Shown: in pieces, positions 1 to 10,228 of the stretch
Layout: every line of letters starts with the position of its first letter
Position numbering within the stretch: the stretch's first letter is position 1
Assembly: GCA_020832905.1 (NCBI GenBank)
Contig: JAJHRG010000001.1
Span: 128,809 to 192,808, forward strand
Direction of reading: 5' to 3'
Length of the DNA: 64,000 nt
Source: Thermoproteota archaeon
GTDB taxonomy: Archaea > Thermoproteota > Methanomethylicia > Methanomethylicales > Methanomethylicaceae
Translations under genes and position numbers: made by a program
Notes under the pieces: generated by a model
The model's input: only the letters and a program-made list of their open reading frames with translations
What the model was told of the DNA's origin: nothing
Databases searched by the model: none

Positions 1-117
1 TTTTTGAATTAACTCATCATCTGAAGTTTCTTCTTTTTCTAATAATATGCTTATAATTTTTGCAGCATCTTCTCCAAGTAGTTCTCTTACTATATCTACT
101 AAGGCATTATCTGACAT
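1..117 (-). CDS. tfe: Transcription factor E (TFE alpha), N-terminal part, truncated by window edge
   Basis: Reverse-strand reading MSDNALVDIVRELLGEDAAKIISILLEKEETSDDELIQK resembles the TFE winged-helix N-terminus; adjacency to Trm56 fits a common archaeal gene order. Confidence 0.7.
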   Translation of the reverse strand, partial: MSDNALVDIVRELLGEDAAKIISILLEKEETSDDELIQK

Positions 118-119
118 TA

Positions 120-662
120 TTATTCACTTATTCTTATTACTTTTTTTCCTTTTTCTGATGGTACAATTAATAATTTAGCATTTGGAAATTTTAAATATTC
201 CCATGCTCCATTAGTTATTCTATCTAGAAAAATTGCTAATGCTGAAACTTCTGAATGTGGTTGATTTCCAATAGCAATATTATAATCAGATTCATAATAA
301 TACTCCTTTGGAACTTTTTCACTTCCAACTATTACTAAAATTTCCTTATCTTTTGGTATTTTATCTATTATCTTACTTATAGGTATGCCATACATAGTTA
401 AATGAACTACTACACCACCACTTTTCTTCCAATTTTTTACTAAATTTAAAGGATTATCAATAAATTCAATCCAAAATTTTCCTCCCCAATTTTTTATAAT
501 ATTTTCCATCTTTTGTTTTATTGATTCATCTCTTATTCCTGAGATATAAACTCCTTCTGCACCAAAAGCACGAGCTACTAAACAAACATGAGTTGTTATC
601 CTTTTATCTCTTTCAGGTCTATGACCAAGTCTTAATACAACTATTCTTTTTTCATTCATCAT
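120..662 (-). CDS. trm56: tRNA (cytidine-56-2'-O)-methyltransferase aTrm56
   Basis: [25 protein letters not shown] motif typical of archaeal Trm56 (SPOUT). Confidence 0.85.
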   Translation of the reverse strand: MMNEKRIVVLRLGHRPERDKRITTHVCLVARAFGAEGVYISGIRDESIKQKMENIIKNWGGKFWIEFIDNPLNLVKNWKKSGGVVVHLTMYGIPISKIIDKIPKDKEILVIVGSEKVPKEYYYESDYNIAIGNQPHSEVSALAIFLDRITNGAWEYLKFPNAKLLIVPSEKGKKVIRISE

Positions 663-717
663 TTAATAATTATTAGATAAAAATATTTAACTATAGTTTT
701 TAAATAGTAAAAATCTT

Positions 718-1143
718 ATGAGTTATAAAGAAGTAAAGGGATTAAGAGAATTTATTTGCAAACTTCCATACGATGCTGATTTACTACTTTCATTAAAAGA
801 ATTAGCAAAAAAACTTAACATTAATACAGGTGTTTTTACATTATTAGGTGCTTTAAAGAAGGCATCACTACTTTATTACATTCAAAGCGAAAAAAGATAT
901 GTAAATATTACATTTGATTTTCCTGTAGAAATTGTATCTGGTATTGGAAATATTGCTATGTTAAATAATGATGTAATAGTTCATGCTCACTTAGTGATTT
1001 CTGATAGAGAAGGAAAATGCTATGCAGGTCACTTAACTGAGGGATCAAAAATATTTGCATGTGAAGTCTATTTAAGAGAATTATCTCCAACACTTAATAG
1101 AAAGTATGATCCTATTACTGGATTAAATTTATTTGATATATAA
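718..1143 (+). CDS. PPC/DUF296 domain protein
   Basis: HAHLVISDREGKCYAGHL motif typical of the PPC (DUF296) domain. Confidence 0.75.
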   Translation: MSYKEVKGLREFICKLPYDADLLLSLKELAKKLNINTGVFTLLGALKKASLLYYIQSEKRYVNITFDFPVEIVSGIGNIAMLNNDVIVHAHLVISDREGKCYAGHLTEGSKIFACEVYLRELSPTLNRKYDPITGLNLFDI

Positions 1144-1200
1144 AATTTTTCAATTTTTTTTTATTTTATAATTTTTTTATTTTATAATATATATGATTAA

Positions 1201-1303
1201 TGCGGGGGGTGGGATTTGAACCCACGAAGGCCTACGCCAGAGGATACCCCATTACTAATAAATCTTGAGTCCTCCCCCTTTAACCTGGCTCGGGAACCCC
1301 CGC
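1201..1303 (-). tRNA. tRNA-Leu(CAA) with an 18-nt intron (about 1245-1262)
   Basis: Class II tRNA with long variable arm; anticodon arm GAGGA-CTCAAGA-[TTTATTAGTAATGGGGTA]-TCCTC; 7-bp acceptor; no encoded CCA. Confidence 0.93.
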
Positions 1304-1338
1304 TCATAGAAAAAAGATAGTAAAAGAATATTTAATTT

Positions 1339-1563
1339 TTATCTAAAGTATGGAAATAAAAATAAAAATAATATGAAAACTATCATTATAATAATGAAAA
1401 TATAACTAATTGTTTGTTGTTGTTTATAACGCTTAAGTTCCTCCTCATATTTCTTTTTGCATTCCTCTGAACATGTCTTCTCTCCTTCAGGAATTGCTTT
1501 ACCACAAATAATACAATGAGAATGAGGTCCCCATTCTTCTTTTCTTTTTGACATTCTTAACAC
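1339..1563 (-). CDS. DUF2116-like zinc-finger protein with C-terminal TM helix
   Basis: CIICGKAIPEGEKTCSEEC followed by charged linker and hydrophobic tail. Confidence 0.65.
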   Translation of the reverse strand: MLRMSKRKEEWGPHSHCIICGKAIPEGEKTCSEECKKKYEEELKRYKQQQTISYIFIIIMIVFILFLFLFPYFR

Positions 1564-2253
1564 CTATGGTAATATTGTTGTTCCTATTTTTTCACCTATT
1601 ACTGCTTTTAATATATTAATTGGCTCTCTTCCATCTATTACTTTTGTTATTATTTTAGAACGTTTAATAATTTTTAAAGCAACAGGATCTAGTAAATCAT
1701 ATTCTCCAGCTTTAATTCCTTGAGATTCTAAAATTTTTATTAATTCATCAGCAGTTATAGTATCATATTTTTTAGCATTTGGATCTTTCTTTGGATCTTT
1801 TGTATAAATACCATCTATATTTGTAGTAATTATGAAAAGTTTTGAATTTGTTCTTTCAGCTAATATAGAGGAAACAGCAGTTGTTGATTGACCTGGTTGA
1901 AGACCACCCATAACTACAATTTTTCCTGTAGAAATTGCCTCATCTAATTCTTTAAAATTTGTTGGTACAAATTGACATGCCTCTTCTCCTAAAGCATTAA
2001 TAAATATTCTTGCATTAATATTAGCAATACTTATTCCAATATAGTCACATGTAGATTCATCAGCTCCATGTGCTCTTGCTAAATTTATATAATATCTTGC
2101 AGGAATACCTCCACCAACAACAACATATGGCATATAACCCATATTTTTTATTTTTTTAATTACTTCAGCATAAGGTCTTAAGTCATGCATATCAAAAGAA
2201 GGAAATAATATGTGACCACTTAACTTTATTGTTATATTCAATATTTTCACCAA
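1564..2253 (-). CDS. pyrH: UMP kinase (archaeal PyrH)
   Basis: Amino acid kinase fold; VVGGGIPARYYINLARAHGADESTCDYIGI. Confidence 0.85.
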   Translation of the reverse strand: MVKILNITIKLSGHILFPSFDMHDLRPYAEVIKKIKNMGYMPYVVVGGGIPARYYINLARAHGADESTCDYIGISIANINARIFINALGEEACQFVPTNFKELDEAISTGKIVVMGGLQPGQSTTAVSSILAERTNSKLFIITTNIDGIYTKDPKKDPNAKKYDTITADELIKILESQGIKAGEYDLLDPVALKIIKRSKIITKVIDGREPINILKAVIGEKIGTTILP

Positions 2254-2304
2254 AAAAAGATACAGTAAGAAATATATAAAGCTTAACTGAAAAAAGGAAA
2301 AGTA

Positions 2305-3537
2305 ATGTTAGAAAAAAGATCTTCAGTAGAATTATATAGATTAAAAAAGCTAATAGAAGAATTGGAATCTAAAGAAGGAAGAGGTACAGAACTCATTTCT
2401 TTATATATACCACCAGGAAGACCAATAGCTGATGTTATGAGTCATTTAAGAGAAGAATATGGAACTGCTGCAAACATTAAATCAAAATCTACAAGAAAAA
2501 ATGTTCAAGATGCTATAGAGAGCATAATGCAAAGACTTAAATTATTTAAAACAGTTCCACAAAATGGATTAGCAATATTTTGTGGTGCTATACCTAGAGG
2601 TCCTCCTGGAACTGAAAAAATAGAAATTTACGTAATAGAACCTCCTGAGCCTATATCAACTTATTATTATAGATGTGATTCAAGATTTTACTTAGAACCA
2701 ATAAAGGAAATGCTTACTGAAAAAGAATTCTATGGATTAATTGTAATGGATAGAAGTAGTGCAACTTTTGCTATACTAAAAGGAAGAAGAGTTGAAATTC
2801 TTGAAACTATAACTTCTGGTGTACCAGGAAAGCATGATGCTGGAGGTCAATCTGCAAGAAGATTTCAAAGATTAATAGAACTTGCAGCTCATGATTTTTA
2901 TAAAAGAGTAGCAGAACATGCAGAAAAGCATTTCTTAAATGTAAATCTAAAAGGAATAATTATTGGAGGTCCTGGTCCTACAAAAAATGAATTTTATACT
3001 GGAAATTATCTTCATTATCAGCTACAAAGTAAAGTAATAAGTGTAGAAGATTTAGGATATACAGAAGAACCTGGAGTTTATGAGTTAATAGAAAAATCAA
3101 GAGAAGTACTTAAAGATGTTGAACTTTTAAGAGAAAAGAATCTTGTTCAGAACTTCTTAGAACTTTTAGCAAAATCAATGAATTACGTAACATATGGTGA
3201 AAAAGAAGTAAGAGATAAACTAGAAAAGGGAATTGTAAAATTACTCTTAATTTCATCTGATATTGAAAAATATAGAGTGAAATTTAAATGTCAATCATGT
3301 GGATTTGAGAAAGAAGTAACTCAAGAAGGAAAATTAGTTATTGTTAGAGAGAATTGTGAAAAATGTGGAGGAATAATGTATGAGGAAGAAGTAAAAAGTC
3401 TTGTAGAAGAATTTATTGAACTTGCAGAGAAAACTAAAGCACAAGTAGAGATAATTTCAACAGAAACTAATGAGGGAAAAATATTATTAAAATCATTTGG
3501 TGGAATTGTAGCTATTTTGAGATATTCGAGTGAATAA
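2305..3537 (+). CDS. prf1: Peptide chain release factor aRF1
   Basis: eRF1 family: SLYIPPG, GTAANIKSKSTRKNVQDAIESI, Zn-ribbon-like CxxC pairs. Confidence 0.95.
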   Translation: MLEKRSSVELYRLKKLIEELESKEGRGTELISLYIPPGRPIADVMSHLREEYGTAANIKSKSTRKNVQDAIESIMQRLKLFKTVPQNGLAIFCGAIPRGPPGTEKIEIYVIEPPEPISTYYYRCDSRFYLEPIKEMLTEKEFYGLIVMDRSSATFAILKGRRVEILETITSGVPGKHDAGGQSARRFQRLIELAAHDFYKRVAEHAEKHFLNVNLKGIIIGGPGPTKNEFYTGNYLHYQLQSKVISVEDLGYTEEPGVYELIEKSREVLKDVELLREKNLVQNFLELLAKSMNYVTYGEKEVRDKLEKGIVKLLLISSDIEKYRVKFKCQSCGFEKEVTQEGKLVIVRENCEKCGGIMYEEEVKSLVEEFIELAEKTKAQVEIISTETNEGKILLKSFGGIVAILRYSSE

Positions 3538-4321
3538 GTTTAGTTTTTTCTATAGCAGTAGATATAGAATCATAGATTATATCTTTAATTCCTCTTGAGA
3601 TCATTATTTTTAAAGCTTCTTCTGTAACTCCACTAGGAGTTGCTACCATTTTAATTAGCTCATCAAAATCTTCCTTAGATTGTAATACAAGTAATCCAGC
3701 TCCTTTACATGTTTGTGCTACTAATTTTCTTGCAATATCTTCTTTTAATCCATATTTTTTTCCTAATTCTACCATATACTTCATAATTAGAAAGAAATAA
3801 GCTGGACCACTTCCACTTAATCCAGTAATAACGTCTATTAAATCTTCATTTTCTAATGGAATTACCATACCAAGATTTTCAAAAATTTTATTTATAATTA
3901 GTTTTTCATCTTCCTTTACATTTTTATTAAATAAAATAGCAAATACAGCCTCTCCTATAGATGCACATATATTTGGCATAATTCTTACAATTTTTGTATT
4001 TTCACCAAGTTTAGATTCAATATATGAAATTCTAATACCTGCAGCAAAAGAAATAATGATTGAGTTTGGATTAATTTCATTTTTTATATTATCTAGTAAT
4101 TGATTATAATCTTTTGGTTTAATTGCAATTATAATAATATTACAATTTTTTAATTCTGAAAGTGATTTTATTGTCATTAAACCATTTTTTTCAGCAATTT
4201 TTAATCTTTCTTCATTTATATCATAAATGAAAATTGATTTACTATCTATTACATTATTTCTTAGTAATCCCTTTATAAAAGATACTCCCATTCTTCCATA
4301 TCCAATTAGTCCAATTTTCAC
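3512..4321 (-). CDS. proC: Pyrroline-5-carboxylate reductase
   Basis: N-terminal GYGRMG Rossmann motif; GLSGSGPAYFF signature; operon with proA and proB. Confidence 0.9.
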   Translation of the reverse strand: MKIGLIGYGRMGVSFIKGLLRNNVIDSKSIFIYDINEERLKIAEKNGLMTIKSLSELKNCNIIIIAIKPKDYNQLLDNIKNEINPNSIIISFAAGIRISYIESKLGENTKIVRIMPNICASIGEAVFAILFNKNVKEDEKLIINKIFENLGMVIPLENEDLIDVITGLSGSGPAYFFLIMKYMVELGKKYGLKEDIARKLVAQTCKGAGLLVLQSKEDFDELIKMVATPSGVTEEALKIMISRGIKDIIYDSISTAIEKTKLIHSNISK

Positions 4322-5664
4322 TTTTTGCCACGCTCTAAATAATCAATCCATGATCCTGTAATTTTTTCATGAATAAAACGTTTAGCATTTTTTCCAATAT
4401 ATTCTGAAACTTTTTGTCCAGATCCAATTAGAATATATTTTGTTGTTACAAGTCCTTCTAATCCAACAGGTCCTCTTGCATGTATCTTATTTGTGGATAT
4501 ACCAACCTCAGCACCCAATCCATATCTATAACCATCACTAAATCTTGTTGATGCATTACACATTACACTTGAAGAATCAACCATGGTTAAGAACTTCTTA
4601 ATAACTGAAGTATCCTCAGCAATAATAGCATCTGTATGATGAGAACCATAACGATTTATATGTTCAATTGCTTCATCAACACCATTTACTATTTTTATTG
4701 GAAGAATAAGATCTAAGTACTCAGTAGACCAATCTTCTTCAGTTGCAACTTCTACATTTATTCCATGATTACTTAATATTTTTACTGTTTCAGAGCAACC
4801 TTTTATTCTTACACCACCTTCCATCATACGTTTTGCAAGATCTGGTAAAATTTCATTAGCAATTGCTCTATCAATGAGAAGAATTTTCATAGAATTACAA
4901 GCAGCAGGATATTGAACTCTAGCATCATAAGCAATTTCTATTGCTTTTTCTTTATTTGCACTTTTATCAATATATATATGACAAATTCCTGCAGAATGTC
5001 CTAGTACAGGTATTCTTGTATTTTCTTGTATATATCTTACAAATTCATTACTTCCTCTTGGTATTATAAGATCAATTAGATTTTCCATTTTTAATAACTC
5101 TTTAACTGCTTCTCTTTCTTCTATTAATTGCATACATCCTTCAGGTAAACCTTCTGATAAAAATGCATTATACATTACTTCAAATAAAGCTCTATTAGAG
5201 AATTTTGCTTCAGATCCTCCTTTTAGAATAACAGCATTTCCAGATTTTATACATAAAGATGCAATTTGAGGTAAAGCATCTGGTCTACTTTCAAAAATTG
5301 CTGCAATAACACCAAAAGGAACAGTTACTTTAAATAAGTTTAAACCTTCATCCATTTTAATTGCATAAACAGTTTTTCCTACAGGATCATCTAGTTCTGC
5401 TACTTTTTCTATCATTATACATATTTCATTTATTTTATTTTCATCTAATTTTAATCGATCAACTAAAGGTTTAGTTATCTTTCCTTCTTTTAATAGTAAC
5501 AAGGCATTTTCCACATCTTTTTTATTTGCTTCTAATATCAATTCCTTATTTTTTCTTATAGCATTAGCAGAAGCTCTTAAAGCTCTATCTTTAATTTCTC
5601 TTGGAATATTAGCAAGAATGAGACTAGCTTTTTTTGCTTGTAAAACTTGTGAATAGAGATTCAT
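4318..5664 (-). CDS. proA: Gamma-glutamyl phosphate reductase
   Basis: FGVIAAIFESRPDALPQIASLCIKSGNAVILKGG, GLGAEVGISTNKIHARGPVGLEGL. Confidence 0.93.
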   Translation of the reverse strand: MNLYSQVLQAKKASLILANIPREIKDRALRASANAIRKNKELILEANKKDVENALLLLKEGKITKPLVDRLKLDENKINEICIMIEKVAELDDPVGKTVYAIKMDEGLNLFKVTVPFGVIAAIFESRPDALPQIASLCIKSGNAVILKGGSEAKFSNRALFEVMYNAFLSEGLPEGCMQLIEEREAVKELLKMENLIDLIIPRGSNEFVRYIQENTRIPVLGHSAGICHIYIDKSANKEKAIEIAYDARVQYPAACNSMKILLIDRAIANEILPDLAKRMMEGGVRIKGCSETVKILSNHGINVEVATEEDWSTEYLDLILPIKIVNGVDEAIEHINRYGSHHTDAIIAEDTSVIKKFLTMVDSSSVMCNASTRFSDGYRYGLGAEVGISTNKIHARGPVGLEGLVTTKYILIGSGQKVSEYIGKNAKRFIHEKITGSWIDYLERGKK

Positions 5665-6464
5665 ATTCCCACCTTAGGAATAAAAATTGTACCTATCTTT
5701 TCTCCTGAGATTATTCTCTCTAATACATTATCAATAGAGCTATTAGCAATTACCATTGGTATACCAGCTTCCATAACTATTTTTGCAGCTTTAATTTTTG
5801 TTATCATACCTCCAAATCCCTCATACTTATTTTGTGCATATTTTTCAATTTCTGGTGTAATTTCACTTACAAACGTAATAAGTTTTGAATTTTTATCATT
5901 AGGATCACCAGAATACAAACCATCTACATCAGATAAAATAACTAGTAGGTCTGCTTGCATATATTTTGCTACTAAAGCTGAAAGAGTATCATTATCACCA
6001 AATTTTATTTCATCTACAGCTACAGTATCATTTTCATTAATAATAGGAATTGCTCCAAAACTTAAAAGAGTATTTAATGTATTTAAAAGATTTCTTAGTC
6101 TTCTTTTATTCTTAAAATCATCCCAAGTTAATAATATTTGAGCTACAATATGTCTTCTTTGTTCCATTATTTTTCTATATGCTTCCATTAAAAGTACTTG
6201 ACCTATAGCAGCTAAAGCTTGAAGACTTGGCATATTTGAGCTCTTAATTTTATTCTTAATAAGAGCTCTTCCAGCTCTTATAGCTCCAGAAGATACAAGT
6301 ATTACATCAATACCTTTATTTTTTAAATTTGCTATTTCATCACATAATTTTTCAATTTTTTTAAGATCAAGAAAACCTTCTTTATCAGATAATGAAGTTG
6401 ATCCTACTTTAACAACAATAAGTTTTGATTTACTTAATTCCTTTCTATATTCTTCTTCTATCAT
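5661..6464 (-). CDS. proB: Glutamate 5-kinase
   Basis: VVKVGSTSLSD, SSGAIRAG, INENDTVA, FGDNDTLSALVA. Confidence 0.93.
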   Translation of the reverse strand: MIEEEYRKELSKSKLIVVKVGSTSLSDKEGFLDLKKIEKLCDEIANLKNKGIDVILVSSGAIRAGRALIKNKIKSSNMPSLQALAAIGQVLLMEAYRKIMEQRRHIVAQILLTWDDFKNKRRLRNLLNTLNTLLSFGAIPIINENDTVAVDEIKFGDNDTLSALVAKYMQADLLVILSDVDGLYSGDPNDKNSKLITFVSEITPEIEKYAQNKYEGFGGMITKIKAAKIVMEAGIPMVIANSSIDNVLERIISGEKIGTIFIPKVGI

Positions 6465-6518
6465 TTTGAATCACATAATAGAGCTATATTAGTATTATTA
6501 TATATAATTTTAGCTAAA

Positions 6519-8063
6519 TTACACTATAGTTTTTTTAATGATATTAGGATAATACTCCTTTAATACTCTCTCTATATTTGCACGAAATATAAATGTTCTT
6601 AAAGCATTTAGTGCAACTCTATAGTAATCTTCAGGCTCATTAAAGTACATATCAGATATCCTTAAGAATAATGATTGAAATTCACTATATTCTTCTTCAT
6701 TTATTTCTTTAGCTTTTTGGCTTTTATAATCTATTAGTTCTCTTATATCTTTACCAAATAGCCAACCATTTACATTATTTACTATGAATTCTAAAACACC
6801 TCCATCAATTGAAGCTAATGTTGGAACACCATTTACAGCAGCTTTCATATAGCTAGTACCACATGCCTCCCAACCAGAAAAAGGTGTAAAAAGTAGTAAA
6901 TCTCCACCACTTAATAAAAGCTTTGCTATTTCTAATGAATAATTTGGTATGTAAATTACTTTTTCATTTTCTTTATGAAGTTTTCTAAAAATTCGCATAT
7001 ATTCTAATCCTTCAAAATCATAAGGATGAGCTTTTCCACCTAATACAAGAACAATAGGCTTATCCTTTATACTAGATAAAAGTCTTACTGGAAAATCAGG
7101 TCTTTTATATGGTACAATTCTTCTTGCCCATATTGCAATAAATTTATTATCTAGGTTAATATCCTTAATTTTTGATAAATAATCAATTAATTTTTCTTTT
7201 AATTCTTTTCTTATGTCAATGAATCTATCCATTCTAATTCCATACAATTCTTCTCTTAACTTACTATTCATCCATCTATCCAAATTTATACCATTTGTAA
7301 CAAATGTAAATTTTTCACTATGATGAGGAAAAATTTTAAGTAATATATCAAAATGCTTAATAGAAACTGCAAAAGCTTGTTTAGCTACAGAAAGTCCAAT
7401 TTCAGTTAATACAATATCTTGATCTACAAAAGAATATTGAAATTCTTTTTTAAATAGTTCTCGTGAAAAAGTAGGATGCCCCCATGGTCCTGCTGTATGT
7501 ATTACCATTCTATATTTTCCAGGTATTTTTAATATCAATGGAAGTACAGCAGCATATGCTTCTTGTAAATCTATATATTCTATATCTTCTAATGGAATAT
7601 TCTTTCTTATATATGTAGCTGAAGATTTTGCAAGTAAAACATACTTAAAAAATCGAACTTCTTGATTTTCTTCAATATATAATCGTTCAGTTAATTTTGA
7701 GGCCCATTCAGGAGAGATAGGATTAAAGAATACTACCTTGGAATTTCCTTTAATATATTCCAATACTTGAATTTTTATGTTTTCATTTCTTAATTGGATA
7801 TTTATTTCATCAGAAAGTTTTAAGTTTTTTAAAAATTCCTCAGGTTGTATTTGAGGTTTTGGAATTGGATTATCATTAGTATCAAAATCATAATCTACAT
7901 AACCATTTTTATAAAATAAGCTAAATACTATATAGTTTAAATTTAATTTAGAAGCAGCATAAAATTTATCACCTTCTAGTACACCAAGTCCACCAGCATA
8001 TGTATATCCTAAATCCAAGGCTATATCAGGAGTTACACTTATAATAAAGTTATTATCTTTCAT
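6519..8063 (-). CDS. Alpha-glucan phosphorylase / glycogen synthase-like glycosyltransferase
   Basis: N-terminal GGLGVLEGDKFYAASKL and C-terminal GWEACGTSYMKAAVNGVPTLASIDGG, as in GlgP-type enzymes. Confidence 0.75.
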   Translation of the reverse strand: MKDNNFIISVTPDIALDLGYTYAGGLGVLEGDKFYAASKLNLNYIVFSLFYKNGYVDYDFDTNDNPIPKPQIQPEEFLKNLKLSDEINIQLRNENIKIQVLEYIKGNSKVVFFNPISPEWASKLTERLYIEENQEVRFFKYVLLAKSSATYIRKNIPLEDIEYIDLQEAYAAVLPLILKIPGKYRMVIHTAGPWGHPTFSRELFKKEFQYSFVDQDIVLTEIGLSVAKQAFAVSIKHFDILLKIFPHHSEKFTFVTNGINLDRWMNSKLREELYGIRMDRFIDIRKELKEKLIDYLSKIKDINLDNKFIAIWARRIVPYKRPDFPVRLLSSIKDKPIVLVLGGKAHPYDFEGLEYMRIFRKLHKENEKVIYIPNYSLEIAKLLLSGGDLLLFTPFSGWEACGTSYMKAAVNGVPTLASIDGGVLEFIVNNVNGWLFGKDIRELIDYKSQKAKEINEEEYSEFQSLFLRISDMYFNEPEDYYRVALNALRTFIFRANIERVLKEYYPNIIKKTIV

Positions 8064-8166
8064 TTTATTAATTCTCCTATATTTTAATATTTTATTATTT
8101 AAGAATTTACTTAAAAGTTTTCTAAAATAAAATTAAAAATAATAGTTACAACTGAAAGTTCGTCTA

Positions 8167-8505
8167 TTATTTCTTTTTCATTTTTTTCATATATTCTTTA
8201 TATAACTCTTCTATATAATCTAAAAACTTAATTTTTTTCTCTTTATATTCTAATTTTAATTTAAGACATAAGGCTTTTATAATTGATATTTCAATGATTT
8301 TTGCCCCTAATCCAAATATTTTATTTATGTATTCAGCAAAAACTTCAAGTTTTTCTGAAATTTCTTCTCTTTCAAGACCATATAATTCTTTAAGATGATA
8401 GTAGATGACTTTCTTTCCATTTTCACCTATTATAGATTTTAAACCTTCATCTATAGCTTCAATAAGAATCCATTTAAATTCTTCATCAAATTTCAAAGAT
8501 AACAC
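8167..8505 (-). CDS. Small helical protein, NitrOD5-like output domain (tentative)
   Basis: AIDEGLKSIIGENGKKVIYYHLKELYGLEREEI...IFGLGAKIIE pattern; alternative TTG start near 8496 with GAGGTG Shine-Dalgarno. Confidence 0.45.
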   Translation of the reverse strand: MLSLKFDEEFKWILIEAIDEGLKSIIGENGKKVIYYHLKELYGLEREEISEKLEVFAEYINKIFGLGAKIIEISIIKALCLKLKLEYKEKKIKFLDYIEELYKEYMKKMKKK

Positions 8506-8506
8506 C

Positions 8507-9270
8507 TCATAATTCCTTTATATGAATATAAAATGCTAAAATTAGTGATAAATAACCAAAATGGGAAAAAGCTCTAATGGATGTCCACAATAATAATCTC
8601 CGTATGTAATAAAATAATTAAAAAGTAAATCACCTATTACATATAAAATAAAGCCAAGACTAATAAAAAACCATGATTTACCAATTCTTCCTTTATAAAA
8701 TATTAAGAATCCTAATATTGCAATATAAAGAAGAATTATATCAAGAATAGGATAAGCAGAACTAATAATTGTATTTATGGAAAATTCAAATTCAAATATA
8801 GGTATTATTAAAGTAGTAAAAATTATGATAAATAAGATAATAGTAATAATTGTAGCTAAGTATATAGTCCTTCTTGAAAGTGCTTTTGAAAAATTCTTCA
8901 CATATAAAAATAATGATATAAATATTGGAATATATCCAATTAACCAAAATATATCAGCAATTGATGGAAAAGGAATTTCAACTTCAAGAATAAGTGTAAA
9001 TATAGCCCAGGTAGTTTCTCCAAGAAACCAAAGTCCCAAGCCAATAGAAAAACATAACCAAATAATAGAAAAATATCCTTTAGATTTTGTCCAATATCTT
9101 TTAAAAGCTAAGATAGAAAAAAGAAAAGCAATACCAGAAATAATTAGTGGAAATAAATTTGGAAATATATGCATAAAATTATGATAAAAATTCTGAAAAG
9201 CATAAATTGAAAATAAGAGGATTGCTAAAACTAAGCTGATTATGCATGCATGTTGATATCGAAAGTACAT
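8507..9270 (-). pseudogene. 7TM archaeal sensor-type membrane protein with apparent one-base frameshift near 8566-8570
   Basis: ORF 8542..9270 contains PSIADIFWLIGYIPIFISLFLY; the -1 frame after CTTTTTCCC continues as SHFGYLSLILAFYIHIKEL*, a natural membrane-protein C-terminus ending 2 bp before the next ORF. Confidence 0.6.
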
Positions 9271-9460
9271 ATAAAAGGATACTATGACAATATATATATT
9301 TATAGTTTATTATAATTTATTTATTATATACTAATATACATCAATTATTATAGTTTCTCTTTTAATAATTGCTAATAGAGATATGTTTTGTGAAAATAGA
9401 ACTTCCTCTTTTTATATTATTCTCCTATATATCATAAAATGATTTAAAAAAGAAAAATAA

Positions 9461-9748
9461 TTATTTCCTATAAAGTACTTTCTTAGGATCTTTAATTAAT
9501 AAGATAATTTCCCAAATGATAAGTGCAACTATAAGCATAGCAATACCTAATATTGTGGCATCTGGTGTAAACTCAATAAATTCTCTTCCTTCTGTTAGGA
9601 AACCTATAGTACGATCTACAAAGACCATTATTGTTGCACCCCAAAGAATGAGACATAAATACTTAAGTAAATATTTGTCATTTTCAGCCATACTATACCA
9701 TATTGGTGTAACTATTGTTGCTGCAAATGCTAATATTATTAGCCACAT
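9461..9748 (-). CDS. Small membrane protein, unknown function
   Basis: 95 aa, predicted 3 TM helices; divergent from 9813 gene. Confidence 0.6.
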   Translation of the reverse strand: MWLIILAFAATIVTPIWYSMAENDKYLLKYLCLILWGATIMVFVDRTIGFLTEGREFIEFTPDATILGIAMLIVALIIWEIILLIKDPKKVLYRK

Positions 9749-9772
9749 ATTCCCCCCGATAAACTTATATTG

Positions 9773-9800
9773 GTGTTACTAAATATAAATTTAGTGTTAC
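9773..9800. promoter_or_regulatory. Candidate operator: GTGTTAC direct repeats 21 bp apart around ACTAAAT-ATAA-ATTTAGT inverted repeat
   Basis: Repeats at 9773-9779 and 9794-9800; palindrome 9778-9795; lies between divergent ORFs. Confidence 0.5.
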
Positions 9801-9812
9801 GGAGGAGAAAAT

Positions 9813-10178
9813 ATGGCATGTTTTTTAGTTCCAATGGCTTTAGCAATAATAACATCAATAATACAAAAAACAGCAAAAAATATTGCTGAAAAATTGAAAT
9901 TATCAATTCTTAATACATTATTGTGGGGAGGAGTAATTCTTTTGGCATTAGAACATGTATGGCATGGAGAAGTTGTTCCATGGCCACCCTTCCTAACAGC
10001 CATGAGTAATCCTGCAGACATACCAATAATGCTTCATGAAATGGTCACTGTAGGTACAGCAATGTCCATAGTTACGGTCATTACATGGGGGGCAATAGTT
10101 ACAATAAGCTACTATATGCCAAAAATCGTATCAGTTAAAACTGTAGAGTCAGTAAAGAAGGGAATTATTACACATTAA
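9813..10178 (+). CDS. Small histidine-containing membrane protein, unknown function
   Basis: 121 aa, TM segments with LEHVWHGEVVPWPPF and IMLHEM; GGAGG Shine-Dalgarno at 9801. Confidence 0.65.
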   Translation: MACFLVPMALAIITSIIQKTAKNIAEKLKLSILNTLLWGGVILLALEHVWHGEVVPWPPFLTAMSNPADIPIMLHEMVTVGTAMSIVTVITWGAIVTISYYMPKIVSVKTVESVKKGIITH

Positions 10179-10228
10179 GGTTATTCTTTTTTGTCTAAAT
10201 AGCAAGAGATCCTTAGATATATTTGGAT

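Noticed and set aside
8147-8164. TTACAACTGAAAGTTCG shared start with the 10.23 kb IS605-like motif
   Set aside because: Match is only about 12 nt and the GCCCTTTAGGGC hairpin is missing
8777-9184. Plus-strand 135-aa ORF
   Set aside because: Antisense to the 7TM gene; an artefact of AT-rich coding sequence
9797-10021. Minus-strand 74-aa ORF MSAGLLMAVRKGG...
   Set aside because: Antisense to the 9813 membrane protein, which has a Shine-Dalgarno and TM helices
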